This document shows, in pieces, positions 8,883 to 16,236 of a DNA stretch of 64,000 nt. The stretch is from Streptomyces sp. 35G-GA-8. Lineage in GTDB: Bacteria; Actinomycetota; Actinomycetes; Streptomycetales; Streptomycetaceae. The number at the start of each line of letters is the position of its first letter. Position 1 is the first letter of the stretch. Location of the stretch: contig NZ_JAMHJQ010000006.1 of NCBI RefSeq assembly GCF_023534745.1, positions 395,586-459,585 of the forward strand, in the 5' to 3' direction. Position numbers and translations under genes: made by a program. The notes below the pieces were generated by a model. The model saw nothing but the letters and a program-made list of their open reading frames with translations, had not been told where the DNA came from and searched no databases.

Positions 8883-9284
8883 ATGAAGTACATGCTGCTG
8901 ATGCAGTTCAGTGCGAAGACCGCGGACTTCGCACCGCTCACGGAGTGGACCCAGGACGAGGTCAGGGCCCATATCGCCTTTATGCGGGACACGAACAGCA
9001 AGCTCTCGGATGCGGGCGAGCTGGTCACGGCGGAGGGGCTGGCGGGTCCCGAGCAGGCCAGGATCGTACGGGCGGGTGGCGACGGTTCCGCCGTCGTCAC
9101 CGAAGGCCCCTTCCCCGAGACCAAGGAATTCCTGGCCGGTTACTGGATCGTGGACTGCGAGAGCGACGAGCGGGCGGTGGAGCTGGCCGCGTATGTGTCG
9201 ACGGCGCCCGGCCCCGGCGGAAAGCCGCTCAACATGCCGATCGAGGTACGCCAGGTGATGGCGGGACCGCCCGAGGAGATGTGA
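8883..9284 (+). CDS. DGPF (YCII-related) domain protein
   Basis: 133 residues. It has the MKYMLLMQFS opening and the TEGPFPETKEFLAGYWIVDC core that defines DGPF/YCII-related proteins, here with TEGPF in place of the usual DGPF. GAGGAG lies 6-7 bases before the ATG. Proteins of this family are regularly encoded beside ECF42 sigma factors and have been proposed to act in the same signalling path, but no biochemical activity is established. The downstream sigma factor starts 27 bases after its stop, with a poor ribosome site, so its translation may depend on this gene. Confidence 0.9.
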   Translation: MKYMLLMQFSAKTADFAPLTEWTQDEVRAHIAFMRDTNSKLSDAGELVTAEGLAGPEQARIVRAGGDGSAVVTEGPFPETKEFLAGYWIVDCESDERAVELAAYVSTAPGPGGKPLNMPIEVRQVMAGPPEEM

Positions 9285-9311
9285 GCGCTGACTGATACGA
9301 CCCCACGCCCC

Positions 9312-10598
9312 GTGGAGCCCGAGCCCGATCCGAGGACGGATCCGGGAACCGGCGGGGAGGCGACGGCCGAGGACCTGCTGCGCACATTGGCGCCGCAGGT
9401 CGTCGGCGTGCTCACCCGGCGCTTCGGGGATTTCGACTCGGCCGAGGACGCCGTACAGGAAGCGCTGTTGGCGGCGTCGACGCAGTGGCCCGACGAGGGC
9501 GTGCCCCGCAATCCGCGCGGCTGGCTGATCCAGGTCGCGAGCCGCCGGATGACCGAGCGGGTCCGTGGCGAGCAGGCGCGCCGCCGTCGCGAGGACCTGG
9601 CGGCGAGACAACTGCCCACGGACCGGTGGACGGCGCCGGCCGCGGACAGTGCGGAACCGGCGGACCGGGACGACTCGCTGGTCCTGCTCTTTCTGTGCTG
9701 CCATCCGGCGCTGTCGCCCACGGCCGCGATCGCACTGACCCTGCGCTGTGTCGGGGGCCTGACCACGAGCCAGATCGCACGCGCCTTCATGGTGCCCGAG
9801 ACGACGATGGGGCAGCGGATCAGCCGGGCCAAGCAGCGGATCAAGGCGTCCGGGATCCCGTTCGGGATGCCGGAGGGCGAGGAGCGCCCCGGCCGGCTCG
9901 ACAACGTACTGCGTGTCCTCTATCTGATCTTCAATGAGGGATACGCCACCAGCGAGGGCCCGGATCTGCAACGGGTCGAGCTGTCCCGGGAAGCGATCCG
10001 GCTGACCAGAGCCGCTCATGAACTGCTCCCCGATGACAGCGAGGTGGCCGGTCTGCTGGCGCTGATGCTGCTCACCCACGCCAGAAGCGCCGCGCGTACC
10101 GGCCCGGCCGGTGAGCTGGTCCCGCTCGCCGAGCAGGACCGGGGGCTGTGGGACACGCGGGCCATCGACGAGGGCACCGCGCTTCTCACGGCCACCCTTC
10201 CCAAGGGGCCCCTCGGCCCGTATCAGGTCCAGGCGGCGGTCGCCGCCGTCCATGACGAGGCGGCGACGGTCGAGGACACCGACTGGCCGCAGATCCTCGC
10301 CCTGTACGGAGTGCTGGAGCAGCTGTCCGCCAGTCCGGTCGTCTCGCTGAACCGGGCGGTGGCCGTCGCGATGGTGCGCGGTGCGGACGCGGGTCTCGGC
10401 ATTCTCAAGGACCTTGAGGCGGACGGCCGTCTGGCGGGCAACCACCGGTTGTATGTGGCGCGGGCCCATCTCCTCGAAATGGCCGGCGACCGGCAGGGCG
10501 CGCTGGAGAACTACCGGGAGGCGGCGCACCGTACGACCAGCCTGCCGGAACGGCACTACCTCACGCTTCGCGCCACCCGCGTCGCCGCTCCGGACTGA
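9312..10598 (+). CDS. ECF42-type RNA polymerase sigma factor with C-terminal helical (TPR-like) extension
   Basis: 428 residues, about twice a normal ECF sigma. Region 2 (DFDSAEDAVQEALLAA, about residues 40-55) and region 4 (ALTLRCVGGLTTSQIARAFMVPETTMGQRISRAKQRI, about 145-180) are clear. The remaining roughly 240 residues form a helical extension with alternating leucine/alanine spacing and the FNEGYATSEG signature (DUF6596), as known for the ECF42 group. No anti-sigma factor is encoded nearby. In this group the extension is thought to control activity. The start is GTG 9312 with no strong ribosome site, so coupling to the DGPF gene is likely. TGTCGA at 8810 suggests autoregulation. Confidence 0.88.
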   Translation: MEPEPDPRTDPGTGGEATAEDLLRTLAPQVVGVLTRRFGDFDSAEDAVQEALLAASTQWPDEGVPRNPRGWLIQVASRRMTERVRGEQARRRREDLAARQLPTDRWTAPAADSAEPADRDDSLVLLFLCCHPALSPTAAIALTLRCVGGLTTSQIARAFMVPETTMGQRISRAKQRIKASGIPFGMPEGEERPGRLDNVLRVLYLIFNEGYATSEGPDLQRVELSREAIRLTRAAHELLPDDSEVAGLLALMLLTHARSAARTGPAGELVPLAEQDRGLWDTRAIDEGTALLTATLPKGPLGPYQVQAAVAAVHDEAATVEDTDWPQILALYGVLEQLSASPVVSLNRAVAVAMVRGADAGLGILKDLEADGRLAGNHRLYVARAHLLEMAGDRQGALENYREAAHRTTSLPERHYLTLRATRVAAPD

Positions 10599-10659
10599 GG
10601 ACGCCTCCTCGGAGGGCCCCTTTTCGGAGACACGCGCCGTGCCCGGGATCGGTCGGCCC

Positions 10660-10700
10660 GCGCGCCCTCGTCCTCAGTCGGCCGGCGCGCCCTCGTCCTC
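10660..10700. repeat. Direct repeat at the end of the CGNR gene
   Basis: The 16-base string GCGCGCCCTCGTCCTC occurs at 10660-10675 and 10685-10700 (period 25). The right copy encodes the final acidic residues of the CGNR protein. The left copy lies over and beyond its stop. This is a second small duplication at a gene terminus, comparable to 6481-6540. Confidence 0.6.
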
Positions 10701-11351
10701 GCCGTCGCGGTCGCCCTCGGCGGCGGCCCGGATCCGCTTGCGCTGTCGTGAGGCGCGCAGATTGGCCGCGTTGCCGCAGATACGTACGTCGTGCCAGACA
10801 CCGCTGTTGTTGCGCGACGTGTCGTAGAAGGCCGAGCCGCACTCGTTGTTGCGGCAGATCTTGAGGCGGGGCCAGGTCCCGGCCCGCTGGGCGAGCAGTG
10901 TCTCCGACCAGAGAGCCGACTCCAGCCAGCCGCGCCCCCGGCCGACCGGGAGCAGCCGCACCTGCCCCTGCTCGTCGGGGGCGAGCCGCACCGCGACGCC
11001 GCGATCGGAAACGGGGCGGGGCGTCGTACCGGCACCGGAGCGGGGCGTCGTGCCGACGCCGGGATCCGTGCCCGACGCCGGGGCCGTGGTGATCAGCCGC
11101 TCGAAGGATTCCCGCAGGTCGCGCAGAGCCCGGGGGTCCGACGGGGACAGCGCGCAGTCGGGGGAATCGAGGCCGTGGATACGGGCCCACTCCCCGGCGG
11201 CGCCGGTCAGCCACCGCTCGGCGGCCTCGTGGTCGGCGAGCAGATCGGGCGCGTACTCCTTGATCGCACGGGTGTTGATCAGCTCCTGCACCAGCGCGAG
11301 TCCGGCAGGAGCCTGGCGTACGCGATATCGCTCACTGGCTGCCCATGACAT
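10674..11351 (-). CDS. CGNR zinc-finger / ABATE-domain transcriptional regulator
   Basis: 225 residues. The N-terminal half is an ABATE-type (putative stress-induced) domain (ALVQELINTRA...). The C-terminal half has the CGNR zinc finger: C-x4-C at CRNNEC, the YDTSRNNSGVW run and CGNAANLRASRQRKR. Zinc is bound by the cysteines, and the basic tail contacts DNA. The gene is transcribed divergently from a short-chain dehydrogenase. The 116-base gap holds two inverted repeats, one overlapping this gene's own ATG, so it probably controls itself and the dehydrogenase. The acidic C-terminal tail (about 12 residues) is low-complexity. Confidence 0.85.
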   Translation of the reverse strand: MSWAASERYRVRQAPAGLALVQELINTRAIKEYAPDLLADHEAAERWLTGAAGEWARIHGLDSPDCALSPSDPRALRDLRESFERLITTAPASGTDPGVGTTPRSGAGTTPRPVSDRGVAVRLAPDEQGQVRLLPVGRGRGWLESALWSETLLAQRAGTWPRLKICRNNECGSAFYDTSRNNSGVWHDVRICGNAANLRASRQRKRIRAAAEGDRDGEDEGAPAD

Positions 11352-11425
11352 AACCGAATCGTACTTGACTATGTCACGGCGGGCGAGCAGGCTGATGACA
11401 GAGGCTATTGGCTTACGCCTCTGTC
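11346..11425. promoter_or_regulatory. Divergent promoter region with two candidate operators
   Basis: First element: TGACATA (11346-11352) and TATGTCA (11370-11376), perfect 7-bp arms 17 bases apart, with the left arm covering the ATG of the CGNR regulator. Second element: GACAGAGGC (11397-11405) and GCCTCTGTC (11417-11425), perfect 9-bp arms 11 bases apart, ending 42 bases before the dehydrogenase ATG. A TTGACT hexamer lies at 11365-11370. Both elements suit operators for the CGNR protein or another regulator. Binding is inferred. Confidence 0.55.
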
Positions 11426-11467
11426 TGTTTTATGAGGCCTCCGTCCATTTCATGAGGAGAGAGCGAC

Positions 11468-12169
11468 ATGACCACCGTCATTGGAGCAACCGCCCTGGTC
11501 ACCGGGGGGCAGCGCGGCCTGGGCAGGGCCTTCGTGCGGGAACTGCTGGACGCGGGGGCCGCCAAGGTCTACGCCACGGCCCGTACGCCCGTCGCCGAGA
11601 GCGACCCCCGGATCGTCCCGCTGGCGCTGGAGGTGACCGACGAGGACTCGGTCGCCGAGCTGGCGCGTACGGCCGACGATGTCTCCATCGTCATCAACAA
11701 CGCGGGGATCTCGGGCGGCGGCCCGCTCACCGAAGTCGGCGCCGACGAGGTCAGGGCCGTCTTCGAGGCCAATGTGTTCGGCGCGCTGCGCGTTGCCCAG
11801 GCATTCGCCCCGGTGCTGGCGGCCCGTGGTGGCGGGGCCCTCGTCGATATTCACTCGGCGCTGTCCTGGGCGGCCGGAGCCGGTGTCTACGGTGCGACGA
11901 AGGCCGCTCTGTGGTCGCTCACCAACTCGCTCCGGCTGGAACTGGCGCCCCAGGGGACCCAGGTGGTGGGTGTTCATCTCGGATACACGGACACCGACAT
12001 GACGCGTGAGCTGGATGTCGTCAAGAACGATCCGCGGGAGGTGGCACGCGATGTCGTCGCCGCGCTGGAGAAGGGCGAGAGCGAGGTCCTCGCCGACGAG
12101 GTGAGCCGTGCCTTCAAGGCCGCGCTGTCCGGACCCGTCGAGGGGCTGAGCCTTCGGCCGGTCGCCTGA
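11468..12169 (+). CDS. Short-chain dehydrogenase/reductase
   Basis: 233 residues, classical SDR. The cofactor site is TGGQRGLGRAF near the N-terminus, followed by NNAG (about residues 77-80), the active-site serine in HSALSWAAG and Y-x3-K at YGATK. The length is normal. GAGGAGAGAG precedes the ATG. The substrate cannot be deduced. The gene stands alone downstream of the divergent CGNR regulator, which suggests an inducible detoxification or carbonyl-reduction role. A strong hairpin at 12275-12312 ends the transcript. Confidence 0.9.
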   Translation: MTTVIGATALVTGGQRGLGRAFVRELLDAGAAKVYATARTPVAESDPRIVPLALEVTDEDSVAELARTADDVSIVINNAGISGGGPLTEVGADEVRAVFEANVFGALRVAQAFAPVLAARGGGALVDIHSALSWAAGAGVYGATKAALWSLTNSLRLELAPQGTQVVGVHLGYTDTDMTRELDVVKNDPREVARDVVAALEKGESEVLADEVSRAFKAALSGPVEGLSLRPVA

Positions 12170-12234
12170 CCCGGCTGACGCCGTGATCGCCGCGCGGCGT
12201 GGGCCGGCGTGGGCGTGGCCTGGCAGGGGAGGGA

Positions 12235-12265
12235 CCCGGCAGAGGTGGGGCCCGGCAGAGGTGGG
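12235..12265. repeat. Short tandem repeat
   Basis: The 15-base string CCCGGCAGAGGTGGG occurs twice, at 12235-12249 and 12251-12265, in the non-coding gap between two convergent genes. Confidence 0.6.
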
Positions 12266-12274
12266 TCCTGGGCG

Positions 12275-12312
12275 GGGAGGGTGGCGGCACCGAGTCGTGC
12301 CGCCACCCTCCC
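12275..12312. terminator. Bidirectional terminator hairpin
   Basis: A perfect 16-bp stem, GGGAGGGTGGCGGCAC (12275-12290) with GTGCCGCCACCCTCCC (12297-12312), closes a 6-base loop. It sits between the convergent dehydrogenase and PPOX genes, 5 bases from the PPOX stop. Confidence 0.85.
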
Positions 12313-12317
12313 GCAGG

Positions 12318-12746
12318 TCAGTCCGCGATGTCCGCGTACGCCAGCACCTTGTCGATCTTCACCCGTACCACCATTTCGCCCGGCACCCCGTTGCGCTCCC
12401 CGAACTCCCGCGCCCGGTCCTGCCCCATGTACCGCGCGGCGATCCTGGTCGCCCAGGCGCGCAGCTGGTCCGGCTCCTCGTCGATCTCGGCCCGCCCGTT
12501 GATCACCACGAAGGAGAACGGCGGACGTTCGTCGTCCACGCACAACGCCAAGTGGTCGTCGCGCAGCAGATTGGCCCCCTTCACGGTCTCCCTGCCGGTG
12601 TTGAAGACAAGATCGTCGCCGTCCAGTACGAACCAGATGGGCGCGATATGCGGGCTCCCGTCTGCCCGTACGGTGGACAACTTGCCGGTGCGCGTTCCTT
12701 CCGAGACGAAGGCGCGCCACTGCTCCTTGCTCATGTTTGTCGCCAT
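12318..12746 (-). CDS. PPOX-class (F420-dependent type) oxidoreductase
   Basis: 142 residues, split-barrel flavin/F420-binding fold. The pattern GKLSTVRADGSPHIAPIWFVLDGDDLVFNT is the core of PPOX-class F420-dependent oxidoreductases of actinomycetes. The rest (RPPFSFVVINGRAEI...) fits the same family. Members reduce or oxidise small molecules with F420, FMN or flavin. The substrate here is unknown. The ATG at 12746 has a second in-frame ATG four codons on, and neither has a strong ribosome site. The gene is single and convergent with the dehydrogenase. Confidence 0.85.
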   Translation of the reverse strand: MATNMSKEQWRAFVSEGTRTGKLSTVRADGSPHIAPIWFVLDGDDLVFNTGRETVKGANLLRDDHLALCVDDERPPFSFVVINGRAEIDEEPDQLRAWATRIAARYMGQDRAREFGERNGVPGEMVVRVKIDKVLAYADIAD

Positions 12747-12880
12747 GTCCGCATTTTCCGCTGACAGGCCGGCCGGCGCGACGCGGCGCTCCCTGGGACC
12801 CGCTTGCCCGGGAGCGGTCGGTGCGGAAGGCTACGGGCGTTGCGGGACCATGGGGAACACTTGAACGGGGAGGAACGACA

Positions 12881-13294
12881 ATGCCGTTGGAAAAGGGACT
12901 CGACTGGTTGCTCGACGACCTGACCGAACGGGTCGAGCACATCAAGCACGCACTGGTGCTGTCCAACGACGGTCTGGTGACAGGGGCCAGCACCGGGCTG
13001 GCGCGCGAGGACGCGGAACACCTCGCGGCGGTCTCCTCGGGGCTGCACAGCCTCGCCCGGGGATCGGGGCGGCATTTCCGGGCCGGTCAGGCCAGGCAGA
13101 CGATGGTCGAGTTCGACGAGGCACTGCTGTTCGTCACCGCCGCCGGTGACGGCAGCTGCCTGTGCGTACTGACGGCGGCCGAGGCCGATGTCGGCCAGGT
13201 CGCCTACGAGATGACGCTGCTCGTCAACCGGGTCGGTGAGCACCTCGGTGTCGCGGCGCGACAGCCGGGAGACACCAGCCTGAGTGGTCTCTGA
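12881..13294 (+). CDS. Roadblock/LC7-domain protein (CvnB-like)
   Basis: 137 residues, with GGGGAGGAA before the ATG. The sequence GLDWLLDDLTERVEHIKHALVLSNDGLVTGASTGL is typical of the Roadblock/LC7 regulators that form the second gene of Streptomyces conservons, between a sensor kinase-like protein and a DUF742 protein and GTPase. None of those partners follows here, and the next gene is DUF6397. Roadblock proteins act as regulators of small Ras-like GTPases. This orphan copy would have to work with a GTPase encoded elsewhere. Confidence 0.9.
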   Translation: MPLEKGLDWLLDDLTERVEHIKHALVLSNDGLVTGASTGLAREDAEHLAAVSSGLHSLARGSGRHFRAGQARQTMVEFDEALLFVTAAGDGSCLCVLTAAEADVGQVAYEMTLLVNRVGEHLGVAARQPGDTSLSGL

Positions 13295-13391
13295 GACCTC
13301 TTTGGCCCCCTGGGCCTCTGAGGTCCCTGGAGCCTCTGAAGACTCCCAGCCACTCCCAGCCTGAAGCCGGATTCTCGGCCCGATGCGGGAG

Positions 13392-13418
13392 TTGTCCACG
13401 ATCCGGGAGTTATCCACA
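13392..13418. promoter_or_regulatory. Pair of DnaA-box-like nonamers
   Basis: TTGTCCACG (13392-13400) and TTATCCACA (13410-13418) lie 18 bases apart in the same orientation, each inside the repeat GGGAGTT(G/A)TCCAC, 75 bases upstream of the DUF6397 gene. The second is an exact E. coli-type DnaA box, and the first differs from the Streptomyces consensus only at the last base. There is no sign of a replication origin. Confidence 0.35.
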
Positions 13419-13492
13419 GGCTCGGCGAAGAAAGCCGCTGTCGCGCTACGGTCGTCACCGAGAGTAGTTAAGCCTCACGGGGGAGGACCATC

Positions 13493-14659
13493 ATGTCCGT
13501 CAGCGATGCTCAGTCACACGCCCGGCACCACATCGCCGGGGAAGCGGATACGTTCGCCGTCGCGGCGACCGCCGAGGCGGTGGACAGCGCGGGGAAAGGG
13601 CCCCGGGCCGTCGGCGCCGACCGGGCCGCGCGGGAACTGGACCTGCGGCGAGGCGAGTTCGAGCTCGCCGTACGGCTCGGGCACATCCGTACCATCGCCA
13701 CCGCCGGCGTGACGACCGCCGGCTCGACCGCCGGGACGACCCTGGGGCGGCGGCAGGTCACGCGGCAGGAGATCGACCGTCTGCGGGCGGCGGAGGGATT
13801 CCCGCACACTCTGCGCGAGCGGGTGCGGACCGTGGGCACCGCCGAGGGGGCGGCGCTGATGCCCGTCAGCCCGGGGCGCTTCACACAGCTGGCCCGATCG
13901 GGGTTCCTCGTGCCGGTGCGGTTCTATCTGAATCGGTACCGAGCGGTCGTATGGCTGTATCTGGCCGATGAGCTACGATCCTTCGCCGCCAGGGAACCAG
14001 GGCTGCTCACCGGACGGTTCCCACGGCCGCTGCGGGCCGGACCGGGGGCGGGGGAGGACTGGCGGCCACGCAACTGGCGGGGGCGGCGTATCGGTGAGTT
14101 GCTGCATGAGAGCGGGGACCCCTGGGAACGGGCCGCCGTTGTGGGCTGTGTGCTCGATCCGGTCCAACTGGCCGAGCTGGTGGCTGATCCGTACGAACGC
14201 GCCTATCTGGACCGGCTGCGACCGGACCTCGGCCACGGCCGTCCCGAGTCGGAAGCGGCGCGGACGGCGGTCCGGCGTGTGCTGGTGGCGGATCACCCGG
14301 ACGAGATCCAGTGGCACCGCGCCAGTCTTGACACGCTGCTGACGGCGGCCCGGCGCGCACGCGCCGCACCGCGCCCCGGCAGCTCCCCGTCGCACAACAG
14401 GGGTCCCGCCCGGCGGTACGACGGGACAGTACCGACCCCGGCAGCCGCACCCGCACCCGCACCCGCACCAGCACCGGCACCAGAGCTCGCGCCCGCACCC
14501 GAGATCGCACCGACAGGACCGGAACCCGGGCCGACAGGGCGGGAATCCGGGTCGACGCCGGTGGCACACGAGCCGCCGCGCGAGGGCGGTCACCGGGGGC
14601 TGCTGACCCGGCTGAGGACCAGGGGGAAGAGAAGTCACCGCTCCGGGGTCCGGAGCTGA
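13493..14659 (+). CDS. DUF6397 family protein
   Basis: 388 residues, with GGGGGAGG 7 bases before the ATG. The N-terminal part (about 35-110) with RAARELDLRRGEFELAVRLGHIRTI and RQEIDRLRAAEGFP resembles a winged or MerR-like helix-turn-helix, as seen in Streptomyces DUF6397 proteins. The centre is conserved, with RFYLNRYRAVVWLYLADELR. The C-terminus (about 315-350) is a PA-dipeptide repeat encoded by tandem GCACCC/GCACCG units, ending in a basic tail. It is possibly a DNA-associated regulator. No partner is obvious apart from the upstream Roadblock gene. Confidence 0.8.
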   Translation: MSVSDAQSHARHHIAGEADTFAVAATAEAVDSAGKGPRAVGADRAARELDLRRGEFELAVRLGHIRTIATAGVTTAGSTAGTTLGRRQVTRQEIDRLRAAEGFPHTLRERVRTVGTAEGAALMPVSPGRFTQLARSGFLVPVRFYLNRYRAVVWLYLADELRSFAAREPGLLTGRFPRPLRAGPGAGEDWRPRNWRGRRIGELLHESGDPWERAAVVGCVLDPVQLAELVADPYERAYLDRLRPDLGHGRPESEAARTAVRRVLVADHPDEIQWHRASLDTLLTAARRARAAPRPGSSPSHNRGPARRYDGTVPTPAAAPAPAPAPAPAPELAPAPEIAPTGPEPGPTGRESGSTPVAHEPPREGGHRGLLTRLRTRGKRSHRSGVRS

Positions 14660-14700
14660 GCGGTGGCGTCCGCGGAGCCCGGCGGGACGGGGCACGGGGG

Positions 14701-15675
14701 TCAGGAGGTGACGCGCAGGACGAGCTTGCCGCGGGTCCGTCCCCGCTCGCCCCGACGGTGCGCCTCGGCCGCGTCCGCCAGCGGAAGGACGTCCTCCACC
14801 TCGACCTTGGCGACGCCCCTGTCGATCAGCTCGGCGATCCGGGTCAGGGACGCGCCATCGGGCTCAACGAGGAAGGCGCTCGTGCGTACGTCCCGCGCGA
14901 GGGCCGCGTCATGAAGCTCGGGGGAGACGCCGGAGGGCACGGCGACGAGGACGCCACCCGGCCGCAGGGTCATGAGGGAGCGGGTGCTCGTCGCGTCGTG
15001 TTCGTCCCCTACGAGATCGATCACCACATCGATGTCGCGCACGACGTCCTCGAACCGGACCGCCGTGTAGTCGATCAGCTCGTCGGCGCCGAGCGAGCGC
15101 AGCCAGTCGTGTTTGGCGGCGCTCGCCGTGCCGATGACATGGGCACCGAGGTGCTTGGCGAACTGCACCGCGAAGTGGCCCACGCCGCCCGCGGCGGCGT
15201 GGACGAGGACGCGCTGTCCCGGCCCGATCCGGGCGGCGTCGACGAGCGACTGCCACGCGGTGAGCGCGGCGAGGGGTACCGCGGCGGCCCGGTCGTGGCC
15301 GAGCGAGGCGGGCTTGCGGGCGAACTGGCGGGCGGGCGCGGTCACATACTCGGCGTAGCCGCCCGCCTGCCGGGGGAACCACGGCATGCCGTACACCTCG
15401 TCGCCCACCCGAAGGGTGTGGACACCGAAGCCGACCTCTGACACGACGCCCGAGACATCCCAGCCCAGCACGAAAGGAGGTTCCCCCAGAACACCGGCCA
15501 TTCCGCCGCCCGCGCGGGTCTTCCAGTCGACGGGGTTCACCCCCGCCGCGTGGACGCGGACCTGTACCTCGGTCGGCAGCGGCTGCGGCCGGGCCTGCTC
15601 GGCGAGCCGCAGCACCTCGGGGCCGCCGAAGGTGTCCTGGGTGATCGCGCGCATGCTTCTGGTGTTGCTGCTCAT
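14701..15675 (-). CDS. NADP-dependent quinone-oxidoreductase-type (MDR family) enzyme
   Basis: 324 residues, zinc-free medium-chain dehydrogenase. The GroES-like N-terminus contains GGPEVLRLAEQARP and AAGVNPVDWKTRAG. The nucleotide-binding site is VHAAAGGVGHFAVQFAKHLGA. No catalytic zinc cysteine is seen, which points to a quinone oxidoreductase or enoyl-reductase-like member. ATG 15675 is preceded by AGGAG 7 bases upstream. A longer frame to 15714 is not needed. It lies 132 bases downstream of the VOC gene on the same strand and could be in one transcript with it. Confidence 0.9.
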   Translation of the reverse strand: MSSNTRSMRAITQDTFGGPEVLRLAEQARPQPLPTEVQVRVHAAGVNPVDWKTRAGGGMAGVLGEPPFVLGWDVSGVVSEVGFGVHTLRVGDEVYGMPWFPRQAGGYAEYVTAPARQFARKPASLGHDRAAAVPLAALTAWQSLVDAARIGPGQRVLVHAAAGGVGHFAVQFAKHLGAHVIGTASAAKHDWLRSLGADELIDYTAVRFEDVVRDIDVVIDLVGDEHDATSTRSLMTLRPGGVLVAVPSGVSPELHDAALARDVRTSAFLVEPDGASLTRIAELIDRGVAKVEVEDVLPLADAAEAHRRGERGRTRGKLVLRVTS

Positions 15676-15807
15676 CGCGGTTCTCCTGTGGTGCGTGCCG
15701 GGGCGCCTACGCACTCGCGGCTGCTGCTGTCCAACGTCCGCAAGCTATCCCCGGAGGGCCGCGCCGGCGATCGGCGCGCTGGAGAACACGGAGGAGGCCC
15801 GCCTGTG

Positions 15808-16161
15808 TCACTGCCGGAGGTGACTCACCACATTGACCACCCGGCCATTGGGATCGGTGACGAAGAACCGCCGTACCCCCCACGCCTCGTCCCGCAGGGG
15901 GTAGACGATCTCGGCGCCGCTCGCGACGACCGCCGCGTACACCGTGTCCACGTCGTCCACCTCGATGCTCAGATCGGGGACGACGGCGACGGACTCGTCG
16001 TGCCGCATCAGCGTCAGCTGCGCGCTGGGCTGGGAGGGGGAGGCGAGCGTCATGACCCAGCCCAGGTTCATGACTTCTTCCAGTCCGAGGAGCCCGTAGA
16101 AGTCCCGGCTCTCCTTCATGGCCTCGGACCGAATGTCGGGTACGACTCTGCGGACGGACAT
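15808..16161 (-). CDS. VOC (glyoxalase/bleomycin-resistance) family protein
   Basis: 117 residues, one VOC module pair: RDFYGLLGLEEVMNLGWVMTLASP at the N-terminal half and AEIVYPLRDEAWGVRRFFVTDPNGRVVNVVSH at the C-terminal half. The last histidine and the central acidic residues could be metal ligands. The family includes glyoxalases, dioxygenases and drug-binding proteins, and the substrate is not predictable. It sits upstream of the quinone-oxidoreductase-type gene on the same strand. Confidence 0.87.
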   Translation of the reverse strand: MSVRRVVPDIRSEAMKESRDFYGLLGLEEVMNLGWVMTLASPSQPSAQLTLMRHDESVAVVPDLSIEVDDVDTVYAAVVASGAEIVYPLRDEAWGVRRFFVTDPNGRVVNVVSHLRQ

Positions 16162-16236
16162 CGGTGGCTCCTGTCAGTGACTGCGGGCGGTCCCGCGTGC
16201 CCCATCCTTCCCCCAACCGGGGCCCGGTGTCCGTCG

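Noticed and set aside
8367-10556. Open frame of 729 codons on the minus strand
   Set aside because: Opposes the DGPF and sigma-factor genes and overlaps the methyltransferase in another frame.
13392-13418. Replication origin
   Set aside because: Only two DnaA-like nonamers and no dnaA, dnaN or AT-rich segment. Far too few boxes for a Streptomyces origin.
14443-14510. Tandem GCACCC/GCACCG repeat
   Set aside because: It encodes the PA-dipeptide run in the DUF6397 protein and is explained as coding low complexity.
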